Source: Longimycelium tulufanense
GTDB taxonomy: Bacteria > Actinomycetota > Actinomycetes > Mycobacteriales > Pseudonocardiaceae
Length of the DNA stretch: 64,000 nt
Assembly: GCF_014645795.1 (NCBI RefSeq)
Contig: NZ_BMMK01000019.1
Location: 1 to 64,000 of the forward strand
Direction of reading: 5' to 3'
The first letter of the stretch is position 1, and the number at the start of each line of letters is the position of its first letter. A model generated the notes under the pieces. That model made no database searches and was not told the origin of the DNA. It worked only from the letters and a program-made list of their open reading frames with translations. Positions 24,650-31,904 of this stretch are shown in pieces. The position numbers and the translations under genes were made by a program.

Positions 24650-24876
24650 CGCACAACCACCTCCTGGGCAGGGAAGTGGGTCCGGGCGCGGCCATTGCTC
24701 CCGGCAGGGCGTGCGAACCGACGGACGAGAACGTGGCGGAGGCGGGTGTGGGTGGGTGTGATTCCTTCCCGGCGCCAGGCAGGCAGCTGCGCCTCCGAGG
24801 CCGGGTCATTCGGAAGGTGGAACAGGTCGGGTGTGCGCAGGGCAGCGGGACCTGGCGCGGACAGGGGCGGAGTCAT
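24646..24876 (-). CDS. Small ORF coupled between tadB- and tadC-like genes
   Basis: The ORF encodes 76 residues. Its ATG (24,876) overlaps the tadB stop as ATGA, and its stop overlaps the tadC start as ATGA. The product is Pro-, Arg- and Thr-rich with no membrane segment or recognisable domain. The double overlap suggests translational coupling and a real gene, but the length of sequence between two coupled genes could also be a decayed or extended C-terminus. Confidence 0.45.
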   Translation of the reverse strand: MTPPLSAPGPAALRTPDLFHLPNDPASEAQLPAWRREGITPTHTRLRHVLVRRFARPAGSNGRARTHFPAQEVVVR

Positions 24877-25697
24877 GACATGCCCGCCTTTCCGGTGAGG
24901 TGGGCGGTCCAGATGAGTCCGGCGCAGGCGAGGCAGGCTCCGATGGCGAGGAGGATCTGGCCCGGTGCGGTCTCGCTGAGGATGTGCCAGGGCCCGGCGC
25001 CGATGGCTTCGCCGAGGAGGAGTCCGAGAAGCGGGAGGGCGGCCAGCACAGCCGCGGTGGCGCGAGGTCCGGCCATGCTGGCATGTACCTGCTGGGCGAA
25101 GCGGACGCGGTGCTCGAGATCGGCGCAGGCTGCGTCGAGGAGGTCGGCCAGTGGTACGCCGCATCGCTCGGCGAGTGCCCAGGCGCTGGTGACCCGGTCG
25201 ATTGCGTCCGAGAGGGCGGGGCTGCCGGTGGCGGCGGCGCGCAGGGCGTGGGTGACCTCGCCACCAAGGCGTGCCGTGGCGGCGAGGGTGGTCAGGATGC
25301 GGGCGGGCAGGGGCTCGGCGTCGGCTGCAGCGCCTTCGGCAGCGGTCGCGGGATGGGCGCCGGTTCGTAGATCGGCCACCATGAGGCGGAGCGCTCGGGC
25401 GAATCCGGCGGTGGCGAGGAGCCGGGAACGTTCATTCCTTCGGGTGCGCCAGCGGGTCCAGGCGGTCGCCGTGGAAACCGTTCCGGCAACTGCACCACCG
25501 ATGCCGGCGAGGAGCAGACCTGCCAGTGCGCCCGCGGCGACGACCAACGGCGTCGACGGGGACGGTCGCCAGAGCCGCCGAGCGGCAGACCGTGTCCTTG
25601 CCCCTGGCAGGGATGGCAGGGCGCGGAGTCGCTGGCGGGCGGGGGCGAATGGCCAGGTGAGGAGCGCGGCGGCGAGCAGGAGAGGGCTCATCAGCAT
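24873..25697 (-). CDS. TadB-like type II secretion F-domain protein
   Basis: The product has 274 residues from the ATG at 25,697, 10 bases after GAGGAG; the reading frame continues far upstream but that part belongs to tadA and integrase in other frames. Hydrophobic segments lie at about 3-15, 50-75 and 215-265. The F domain has R-L-G-G-E-V-T-H-A-L-R-A-A and A-E-R-C-G-V-P-L-A-D-L-L. It pairs with the TadC-like protein in the pilus platform. Its start overlaps the end of tadA. Confidence 0.85.
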   Translation of the reverse strand: MLMSPLLLAAALLTWPFAPARQRLRALPSLPGARTRSAARRLWRPSPSTPLVVAAGALAGLLLAGIGGAVAGTVSTATAWTRWRTRRNERSRLLATAGFARALRLMVADLRTGAHPATAAEGAAADAEPLPARILTTLAATARLGGEVTHALRAAATGSPALSDAIDRVTSAWALAERCGVPLADLLDAACADLEHRVRFAQQVHASMAGPRATAAVLAALPLLGLLLGEAIGAGPWHILSETAPGQILLAIGACLACAGLIWTAHLTGKAGMS

Positions 25698-26272
25698 GGT
25701 GGGCGCACTCCTCGCTGTGCGAAGAGGATCCGGAACCGTTCGCGGCCCGGCCCCCATCCGGTGCCGCGTTCCCAGGCGGGGACGACCCGCACCCACTCGC
25801 CGTTCCGTTCCAAAACGCCCACCGCGGAGAGCGCGCGCCGCCCGGTTGGTTCCCGGCGCATGTGGAGGACAAGTTGGAGGGCGGCCGCCAGCTGGCTGTG
25901 CAGGGCGTCCCGGGACAGGCCGCCGAGGGCGGCCAGGGCTTCCAGCCGGGCCGGGACCTCGGCCGGGGAGTTGGCGTGCAGGGTGCCGGCTCCGCCGTCG
26001 TGCCCGGTGTTCAGGGCCGCGAGCAGTTCGCAGACCTCGCCTCCGCGGACCTCGCCGACGACCAGGCGATCCGGCCGCATACGCAGGGCTTGGCGGACGA
26101 GGTCCCGGAGGGTGACTTCGCCAGCGCCCTCGACGTTGGGTGGTCGGGCGACGAGACGGACCACGTGCGGGTGCACTGGGCGAAGTTCGCCAGCGTCTTC
26201 CACCGAAACGATCCGTTCGGTCGGTGGGACGCAGCCGAGGAGCGCGGCGAGCAGGGTTGTCTTTCCGGAACC
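25691..26272 (-). pseudogene. 3' fragment of tadA/cpaF ATPase gene interrupted by prophage B
   Basis: The fragment begins within the Walker A codons (G-S-G-K-T-T-L-L at the very start) and keeps the later CpaF features: V-S-V-E-D-A-G-E-L, R-P-D-R-L-V-V-G-E-V-R-G-G-E, and T-G-H-D-G-G-A-G-T-L-H-A-N-S. It lacks the N-terminal domain and the first half of the P-loop, so it cannot power pilus assembly. The codons before 26,272 (ending H-N-H) come from prophage B. The missing half is not in the window. Confidence 0.9.
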
Positions 26273-26280
26273 ATGGTTGT
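26262..26280. other. Left attachment site of prophage B (approximate)
   Basis: Host tadA codons end at about 26,272 (GGTTCCGGAAAG read leftward). The family would continue upstream with another G-G-T, but the sequence gives C-A-T and phage DNA. The crossover is thus about 26,266-26,275, only about 20 bases from the integrase start. The core dinucleotide cannot be set without the right junction. Confidence 0.6.
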
Positions 26281-26294
26281 GACACCTTTCGATC

Positions 26295-27734
26295 ATGACC
26301 AGGAAGGCGATCATTTACGTCCGGATCAGCCAGGACAGGGAAGGCGCCGGGCTTGGCGTGGAGCGCCAGGAGGCGGACTGCCGGGAGTTGGCCAATCGGC
26401 TGGGGTGGACCGTCGTTGACGTGTGTAAAGACAACGATGTGTCGGCGTACTCCGGCAAGCCGAGGAAGGGGTACCGGCGACTGCTGGCGGACCTGGAAGC
26501 GGGGAAGGCCACGGGCGTACTGACGTGGCACACGGACCGACTGCACCGCTCTCCGGCTGAGTTGGAGACCTACATTGACGTGTGCGAGGGACGCGGCATC
26601 GTGACCCACACGGTGAAGGCTGGGTACTTGGACCTGTCGACGCCCTCCGGTCGGATGGTGGCCCGGCAGCTTGGCGCCGTCGCTCGGTTCGAGTCCGAGC
26701 ACAAGGGCGAACGCATCCGGAGAGCGCGGCGGCAAGCGGCCCAGGCAGGTCGGTGGCAGGGCGGAGCACGGCCGTTCGGGTTCGAGGCTGACGGCGAAAC
26801 GGTCAGGGCGGACGAAGCTGCTGAGATCGCCAAGGCCACCGACGCAATCCTTGCCGGGGCGACCCTGCGTAGCGTGGTGCGGGACCTGAACGAGCGGGGC
26901 TTCCGGACAACGTTCGGTAAGGACGAGTGGACGACGATCGCGTTCAAGGACGTGTTGTTGCGTCCCCGCAACGCTGGTCTGATGGTGTACCGGGGCGAGA
27001 TCGTCGGGAAAGCGGCGTGGCCGGCAATCGTCCCGGAAGAGAAGTGGCGTGCGTTGGTGTCCAAGCTGAAGGACCCTGCCCGACGCAGCAACCTGGGAAG
27101 CAGCCGAGTGAAGTGGTTTGGGTCGGGACTGTACGTGTGTGGTGTCTGCAACCTGCCTCGGTTGCGTGTGTCGACTTGTGGGGCCCAAAAAAAGCCGGCG
27201 TACCGCTGCACTACTCGGGAGCGTGGCCGCCAAAGCGGCCACGTGACGCGGGTAGCGAGCAACGTCGATAACGTGGTGGAACGGCTGATCGTGGCCCGGT
27301 TACAACGCCGGGACGCCGTGGACCTCGTGAACGCCAGCAAGGCCGATACCGTAGATGCGACGGCGTTGCACGCCGAGGCGATGGCTCTTTCTCAACGGTT
27401 GGAAGAGCTGTCTGCATTGTTCGCGGAGGGTGCGATCACGGCGATCCAGCTCAAGACCGGCACGGACAAGCTCCGCGCCCGTCTACAGGAGATCGACGCC
27501 GAACTCGCCAGCGCGGGCGAGGCGGACCCGCTGGTGGGTATTATCGGCGCCCCCAACGTCGCCGAAATCTGGTTCGGCACAAAGCCGGACCGTAGCGACG
27601 GGCTATCTCTCGGCCGTCGTCGCGCGATCCTGGACACCCTGTTAACCGTGACAGTGCTCCCCACCGGTGTGGGCCGCAGACCTGGCGGCTCCTACTTCGA
27701 CCCGAACTCGCTGGACATCTTTTGGAAACGGTAA
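26295..27734 (+). CDS. Large serine integrase of prophage B
   Basis: The product has 479 residues. The N-terminal resolvase domain has Y-V-R-I-S-Q-D (Ser12 nucleophile) and G-V-E-R-Q, then T-P-S-G-R-M and F-E-S-E near residue 135. A recombinase domain follows, then a zinc ribbon with C-G-V-C and Y-R-C, then a coiled coil around 360-400. It shares little sequence with the prophage A integrase, in keeping with a different target. The attachment site lies about 20 bases upstream, so the insertion may separate the gene from its attP-side promoter. Confidence 0.93.
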   Translation: MTRKAIIYVRISQDREGAGLGVERQEADCRELANRLGWTVVDVCKDNDVSAYSGKPRKGYRRLLADLEAGKATGVLTWHTDRLHRSPAELETYIDVCEGRGIVTHTVKAGYLDLSTPSGRMVARQLGAVARFESEHKGERIRRARRQAAQAGRWQGGARPFGFEADGETVRADEAAEIAKATDAILAGATLRSVVRDLNERGFRTTFGKDEWTTIAFKDVLLRPRNAGLMVYRGEIVGKAAWPAIVPEEKWRALVSKLKDPARRSNLGSSRVKWFGSGLYVCGVCNLPRLRVSTCGAQKKPAYRCTTRERGRQSGHVTRVASNVDNVVERLIVARLQRRDAVDLVNASKADTVDATALHAEAMALSQRLEELSALFAEGAITAIQLKTGTDKLRARLQEIDAELASAGEADPLVGIIGAPNVAEIWFGTKPDRSDGLSLGRRRAILDTLLTVTVLPTGVGRRPGGSYFDPNSLDIFWKR

Positions 27735-27769
27735 CGTAGCAAGGTGTCGCCGCTGCCCCTTCGAACCCA

Positions 27770-27815
27770 AGACTCGACCCATCCACGTGAAGAGGGGTGG
27801 GTCGAGTCTGCCGTT
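27770..27815 (+). terminator. Hairpin terminator after integrase B
   Basis: AGACTCGACCCA (27,770-27,781) pairs perfectly with TGGGTCGAGTCT (27,798-27,809) around a 16-base loop, followed by GCCGTTTCT. It lies 36 bases after the integrase stop. Confidence 0.75.
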
Positions 27816-27891
27816 TCTGGAGGGTTCCAACGGTGACTTTGATCTTGGTGGATCGTGCAGGCAGCGAATCACCGCGGTGACACAGGTAGAT

Positions 27892-27920
27892 CACCATCGT
27901 TTTTGTGATCGACGATGGTG
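27892..27920. promoter_or_regulatory. Inverted repeat overlapping the start of a small gene
   Basis: CACCATCGT (27,892-27,900) and ACGATGGTG (27,912-27,920) form a perfect 9-bp inverted repeat with an 11-base spacer. The GTG start of the small gene at 27,905 lies inside the spacer. It may be an operator, or a hairpin hiding the start codon. Confidence 0.6.
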
Positions 27921-28063
27921 CGTTTTCCCTTTGCACGCTGCAGGAATCCCAGATTGCTGAGTACGTCCATCGGGTAGTGGACGATGCGCCGCCGCTGACG
28001 GCTGAGCAGCGTCATCGTCTTGCCGTCCTGCTTTCACCTGGCGGAGGGAGCCGCACCACATGA
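27905..28063 (+). CDS. Small actinobacterial mobile-element protein, function unknown
   Basis: The product has 52 residues from the GTG at 27,905; no Shine-Dalgarno is seen. The core H-R-V-V-D-D-A-P-P-L-T-A-E-Q-R and L-A-V-L-L is a pattern I know from small proteins encoded near integrases and regulators in actinobacterial genomes. No function is known to me. The ORF was too short for routine calling. The start lies in an inverted repeat. Confidence 0.6.
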   Translation: MIDDGAFSLCTLQESQIAEYVHRVVDDAPPLTAEQRHRLAVLLSPGGGSRTT

Positions 28064-28077
28064 CCCTACGGGCATGG

Positions 28078-28572
28078 TTATCCCGCCCGCTGGCGCGGCA
28101 GATGGCGCGCGGCGTAGCGCCGGATGTCGTTGAGGGAGGCACGCACCCGGCCGCGGGCGCGTTCGCGAATGTCGCGATATTCGGCGGGTGTCATGTCGAG
28201 TAGCCAGGTGTAGAGGGTGCGGGTGTCGACGACAAGCGCCTCGGCGACTTCGATGGGATGGTCGGACCATCGCGCCGCCTCGGCAAGTTCCGGCACCGTG
28301 ATGAGCCGGCGTGCCGCGATCGTGTGTACGCGGTGTTCGATGCGGTTGTCGAGCCAGCCGATACCGCAGTAGCCGAGGATGTCGTCGCGGTTTTCGTGGT
28401 GCACGATTTCGTGCGCCAGGGTGCAGCGTTGCTCGGCCTGGGTGAGGTCAGGGTGCAGCCGGATGACTCCGCCGCGGTAGTCGCCGAGACCCTCGACCTT
28501 CCGAGACCAGACGATCTCGGCGCCGAGAGCCTCGGCGTGTTCACACGGGTCGTAGCCCGTCCCCCAGTCCAC
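28078..28572 (-). CDS. ImmA/IrrE-type metallopeptidase
   Basis: The product has 164 residues. The zinc motif H-E-I-V-H lies at 54-58, followed by the family's later Glu-containing helix. Upstream is G-G-V-I-R-L-H-P-D-L, typical of ImmA/IrrE proteins. In ICEBs1 and many phages such proteases cleave or inactivate the neighbouring repressor after DNA damage. Here it is immediately downstream of, and co-oriented with, the XRE repressor (34-base gap), so the same switch is likely. The C-terminal half is Arg-rich and helical. Confidence 0.9.
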   Translation of the reverse strand: MDWGTGYDPCEHAEALGAEIVWSRKVEGLGDYRGGVIRLHPDLTQAEQRCTLAHEIVHHENRDDILGYCGIGWLDNRIEHRVHTIAARRLITVPELAEAARWSDHPIEVAEALVVDTRTLYTWLLDMTPAEYRDIRERARGRVRASLNDIRRYAARHLPRQRAG

Positions 28573-28605
28573 CGTTTCCCCCGTCCAGCGCGGGGGCGGG
28601 TTTAC

Positions 28606-29091
28606 CTATGCGCCGTCGTCCGGTCCCTCCGGGTCGGGCAGTTCAGCCTCACTCACCCACACGCGTTCCTGTTGATCTCGCAATTTCTCCCCGATCGGAT
28701 TGTCGGCAACCCGCGCAAGAGAGGTAACAGATTTGGGCGTGACATGACTCACCGCGCCTGATGTAACACGCTGCGTTGTCTCGGTGTAGCGGCGCTCTAG
28801 TTCGCGTAGTAGCTCCCGAAATGTGAAGTCCGCGAGGCTGCCGCGCCGCGTGGTGCGTTGCCGCGCTTCCTCGGAGGTGAGCAGACCCGCCTCGACCAGA
28901 ACGACCAACAGCGGCACCTGCAGCGCGTGCGCGACGGCGCGCGCATTGTCCAGCGTGGGCCGTGTTCCCTTGTCTTTCCAGTCAGCGATGCGGCTTTGGG
29001 AGACCGTCGCGGCACGCGCGAGGTCCGCCCGGGTCCACCCCCGTTCGTCGAGCTGAGCCTGCAACCACGTCCACCATCCATTGCGATCCAT
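28606..29091 (-). CDS. XRE-family phage repressor
   Basis: The product has 161 residues. An XRE HTH covers about residues 15-70: W-T-R-A-D-L-A-R-A-A-T-V-S-Q-S-R-I-A-D-W is the helix-turn-helix. The remainder has a Leu/Glu-rich helix that may dimerise. No RecA-type autocleavage domain is seen, fitting control by the adjacent ImmA-like protease. The ATG at 29,091 faces the Cro-like gene across palindromic DNA. Confidence 0.88.
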   Translation of the reverse strand: MDRNGWWTWLQAQLDERGWTRADLARAATVSQSRIADWKDKGTRPTLDNARAVAHALQVPLLVVLVEAGLLTSEEARQRTTRRGSLADFTFRELLRELERRYTETTQRVTSGAVSHVTPKSVTSLARVADNPIGEKLRDQQERVWVSEAELPDPEGPDDGA

Positions 29092-29104
29092 AGGCGCGAT
29101 GGTA

Positions 29105-29120
29105 CTTCCGTATACGGAAG
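29105..29120. promoter_or_regulatory. 16-bp palindrome in the immunity region (operator candidate)
   Basis: CTTCCGTATACGGAAG is a perfect palindrome 14 bases upstream of the repressor start. Related half-sites occur at 29,133-29,141 (CTTACGGAA) and 29,213-29,220 (CTTCGTAA). The set spans the divergent repressor/Cro promoter region (29,092-29,276) and is the likely immunity operator. Confidence 0.72.
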
Positions 29121-29199
29121 CACCGAAACAGCACTTACGGAACGTCTACGTCGCGAATACGTGCTGGTCACCGTACTTGCGCGCGCGAAAGCGTTGCAT

Positions 29200-29209
29200 G
29201 GTGATCACC
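29200..29209. promoter_or_regulatory. Second short palindrome in the immunity region
   Basis: GGTGATCACC is a 10-bp palindrome unrelated to the CTTCCGTA family. It lies 68 bases before the Cro-like gene. It could bind a second regulator; alone it is weak evidence. Confidence 0.35.
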
Positions 29210-29276
29210 GATCTTCGTAAACTCAATTCCACTAACGGGACGATGGTTCCGTTTGCGGTAGTAGTAGGGGGTTGGG

Positions 29277-29522
29277 ATGGCCGCACGTGTTCGGGTCCGG
29301 GTTGACGCGTTCGCCGAGGTCGCCGCCGCGCAGGGTCTGCGCTCGCGGTACGCGCTGGCGAAGCGGCTGAGGGTGTCGCAGTCGACGATCGGGCGGGTTC
29401 TCGACGGCGAGTCGCAGCCTGGTGGGTCGTTCATCGCTGCCACGCTGGCCGGGCTCCGGGTCCCGTTCGATGCGGTGTTCGAGGTCGAGGACACGGGCAA
29501 CGCGGGTGGGGTGGCCGCGTGA
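29277..29522 (+). CDS. Cro-like HTH regulator
   Basis: The product has 81 residues. The ATG at 29,277 follows AGGGGG. The HTH is L-A-K-R-L-R-V-S-Q-S-T-I-G-R-V-L-D (about residues 28-44). It is divergent from the repressor and overlaps the exonuclease gene by 4 bases, so it is the first gene of the rightward early operon. It probably represses the lysogenic promoter when lytic growth begins. Confidence 0.82.
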   Translation: MAARVRVRVDAFAEVAAAQGLRSRYALAKRLRVSQSTIGRVLDGESQPGGSFIAATLAGLRVPFDAVFEVEDTGNAGGVAA

Positions 29523-30418
29523 GTGCCGCGGTTCGGCTCGGCACGTTCGAGCCCGGCTCGCCGGAGTGGCATCGGGTGCGTTCCTCGGCGCTGGGGGGCT
29601 CCGAGATCGCCGCCGTGGTCGGGCTCTCCCCGTGGGAGTCGCGTTTCTCCCTGTGGTGCCGGAAAAAGGGTCTCGTTCCGCCAGTAGTCGATACCGCTCC
29701 CCTGCGCTGGGGCCGGTTGCTGGAAACGCCGATCGCCGCCCACTTCGCCGAACGGCATCCCGAGTATCGGGTGCGCCGCACCGGCACATGGGCAAACCGG
29801 CGCCGCCGGTGGCAGATCGCCTCGCCCGACCGGTGGCTCACCGCCGTAGTCGAGTCGGAACTGTTGGAGATCAAGACAGCCCGCGATAGCGCGGAGTGGG
29901 GTGAACCGGGTACCGACGAGATCCCGGTGTACTACCGGGCACAGGTGCTCTGGCAGCTCGACACCCTCGGGATGCGCCGCGGGCATGTGGCGGTGTTGGT
30001 CGGCGGCTCGGACTATCGCGAGTACGTCGTCGACTACGACGCCGCCGAGGTCGAGGTGCTGCGCCAGGCGGGCCGCGACTTCCTCGACTCGGTGGCGCGC
30101 GACGAGCGGCCGGACCTCGACGAGCACGGCGCCACCTATCGGGCGGTGCGTGAGTTGCACCCGGAGATCGACGACATCTCGGTCGAGATCGACCCGGAAC
30201 TCGCCGAGCGCTACCGGGCCGCCCTCGCCGCCCACAAGGCGGCCGAGACCGCCAAGCAACAGGCCACCGCCGAGGTACTCGACGCCCTCGGGTCCGGCCG
30301 GCGCGCCGTCGTCGGCGGCGAGCCGATCGCCGTCCGGGTGCCCGGCCGCGGGAACAACCCGCCGTCGCTTCGCCCCTCCCCTGTCCGTTCGACGCAGAAG
30401 GTGAGCACTGCAGCATGA
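29519..30418 (+). CDS. YqaJ-family phage exonuclease
   Basis: The product has 299 residues. Core motifs are G-G-S-E-I-A-A-V-V-G-L-S-P-W near residue 26, R-W-G-R-L-L-E near 63 and a later L-E-I-K-T-A (about 115), the PD-(D/E)xK-type active site of lambda Exo/YqaJ enzymes, followed by Y-Y-R-A-Q-V-L-W-Q. It degrades 5' ends to leave single strands for the RecT protein encoded next. GTG 29,519 overlaps the preceding stop. Confidence 0.88.
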   Translation: MSAAVRLGTFEPGSPEWHRVRSSALGGSEIAAVVGLSPWESRFSLWCRKKGLVPPVVDTAPLRWGRLLETPIAAHFAERHPEYRVRRTGTWANRRRRWQIASPDRWLTAVVESELLEIKTARDSAEWGEPGTDEIPVYYRAQVLWQLDTLGMRRGHVAVLVGGSDYREYVVDYDAAEVEVLRQAGRDFLDSVARDERPDLDEHGATYRAVRELHPEIDDISVEIDPELAERYRAALAAHKAAETAKQQATAEVLDALGSGRRAVVGGEPIAVRVPGRGNNPPSLRPSPVRSTQKVSTAA

Positions 30419-31230
30419 CCGCCGAGACCATCACCCACGCACTCGCCCAGCGCGACAGCTCCCCGACGGCACTGGTGCGCCAGTACCGCACCGACTTCGC
30501 GACCGTGTTGCCCAGCCACGTCAAGGCCGACACGTGGCTGCGGATCGCCCAGGGCGCCCTGCGCCGCAACAAGCAGTTGGAGCAGGCCGCCAAGAACAAC
30601 CCGGCATCCCTGCTCGCCGCCCTGTTGGAAGCCGCGCGCAAGGGCTTGGAACCCGGGACCGAGCAGTTCTATCTCGTGCCCCGCAAGGTCAAGGGACGCC
30701 CCGAGGTACTCGGCATCACCGGGTATCAGGGCGAGGTCGAACTCATGTACCGCGCCGGCGCCGTCGCCTCGGTCAAGGTCGAAGTGGTGCGCGAGCGCGA
30801 CCACTTCGAGTACAACCCCGGCGAGCACGACCGCCCGGTACACAAGATCGACTGGCGTGCGCCCCGCGGCAACCTGGTGCTCGTCTACTCCTACGCCGTC
30901 ATGCGCGACGGGGCGACCAGCAAGGTTGTCGTGCTCACCGCCGACGACATTGCCCTGATCAAGTCCAAGGCCGACGGCGCCGACTCCCCCTATTCGCCCT
31001 GGCAGTGGAACCCGGCGTCGATGTGGTTGAAGTCAGCCGCGCACCAGCTCACCAAGTGGGTCCCGACCTCAGCCGAATACGTGCGCCCACCGGAGCCCCC
31101 TGCCGAGCCGCTGCCGGTCGGCAACGAGCCCTTGCCCGACAATCCGTCCGGTGAGGACGTCCTCGACGCCGAAATCGTCGAGGACTGGCCCAGTGCATCG
31201 GCCGAGCCACCGAGCGGAGCGACACCGTGA
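30415..31230 (+). CDS. RecT-family single-strand annealing protein
   Basis: The product has 271 residues. The family pattern is clear: N-P-A-S-L-L-A-A-L-L-E-A-A-R-K-G-L near 65, a G-Y-Q-G-E-V-E-L central strand-helix, then S-P-W-Q-W-N-P-A-S-M-W-L-K-S-A near 195. The C-terminal 60 residues are acidic and Pro-rich, as in other RecT proteins. It anneals ssDNA produced by the YqaJ exonuclease. ATG overlaps the exonuclease stop by 4 bases. Confidence 0.92.
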   Translation: MTAETITHALAQRDSSPTALVRQYRTDFATVLPSHVKADTWLRIAQGALRRNKQLEQAAKNNPASLLAALLEAARKGLEPGTEQFYLVPRKVKGRPEVLGITGYQGEVELMYRAGAVASVKVEVVRERDHFEYNPGEHDRPVHKIDWRAPRGNLVLVYSYAVMRDGATSKVVVLTADDIALIKSKADGADSPYSPWQWNPASMWLKSAAHQLTKWVPTSAEYVRPPEPPAEPLPVGNEPLPDNPSGEDVLDAEIVEDWPSASAEPPSGATP

Positions 31231-31568
31231 CCGCCGATCAGCTCGCCCTCGGGTTCGCCGACCGCCGCACCGGGCAGGAAAGCAACCTCGCGGCGGCGAC
31301 CGCGACACACCGTGCCTACCGGGAGCACGCCGAGCGGGCGCTCGCGGCCCTGGTCGCCGACGGACGCCCGTTCACCGCCGACGACATCCGCCGGGCGATT
31401 CCCGAGGACGTCGAACCCCATTCGCCGAACGTGCTGCCCTCGGTACTCGGAATCTGGGCCGCACGCCGGGTGATCGTGCCGTGTGGCGAGTACCGCAGTC
31501 CTCGACGCGCCCGCCGCGCGAGCCGTAATCGCGTGTGGGTTGCCGGCCGCGCCACGTCGGCCGCATAG
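31227..31568 (+). CDS. Early protein with winged-helix-like region
   Basis: The product has 113 residues from the GTG at 31,227, overlapping recT. The middle, F-T-A-D-D-I-R-R-A-I-P and V-L-P-S-V-L-G-I-W-A-A-R, looks like a small winged-helix domain. The basic end R-R-A-R-R-A-S-R-N-R may contact DNA. It sits in the replication/recombination operon. I do not recognise a named family. Confidence 0.65.
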   Translation: MTADQLALGFADRRTGQESNLAAATATHRAYREHAERALAALVADGRPFTADDIRRAIPEDVEPHSPNVLPSVLGIWAARRVIVPCGEYRSPRRARRASRNRVWVAGRATSAA

Positions 31569-31661
31569 GCCAGCCATCCATATCTGACGAGGTCCGTTGC
31601 TGAACGTGCGGCGGGCGTGGTGACGCACGCCTGCGCCCGCCGCACCGTCTGGGGGTTTTCC

Positions 31662-31904
31662 GTGTTCCTTCGCTCGACCGGTCCCGAGCCTGTGCCGGCC
31701 CGGACCTGTGGTCGCCGGCGCGACAGGCTTGCCGGCCCGATCACTGTGCCCTCCCGTCTGGAGTTGTGGCGTCGCCTGCAGTTGGCCCGGTCCGTGTTGG
31801 CGCACCGGCCCTACACCCCGGAGACCGCCGAGGTGGTGCGTCGGGTGTTGGACGGCGAGCCGATCGAGGCGTTGCCGCCGTTCGGGCGTGGTGGTGCCGC
31901 GTGA
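31662..31904 (+). CDS. Small early phage protein, function unknown
   Basis: The product has 80 residues from the GTG at 31,662, with GGGGG upstream; an alternative GTG lies at 31,617. The C-terminal half has L-E-L-W-R-R-L-Q-L-A-R-S-V-L-A and Y-T-P-E-T-A-E-V-V-R-R-V-L-D-G-E, helical and charged. It overlaps the next gene by 4 bases. No function is recognised. Confidence 0.6.
   Translation: MFLRSTGPEPVPARTCGRRRDRLAGPITVPSRLELWRRLQLARSVLAHRPYTPETAEVVRRVLDGEPIEALPPFGRGGAA

Noticed and set aside
23673-24809. A 378-residue leftward ORF that includes the DUF4244 start
   Set aside because: Only the end from the ATG at 23,849 is real; the upstream part is the other frame of the tadC-like gene.
24508-26115. 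A 535-residue rightward ORF across the tad genes
   Set aside because: It is opposite three well-recognised tad genes and is Arg/Ala/Pro/Gly low-complexity sequence from high GC.
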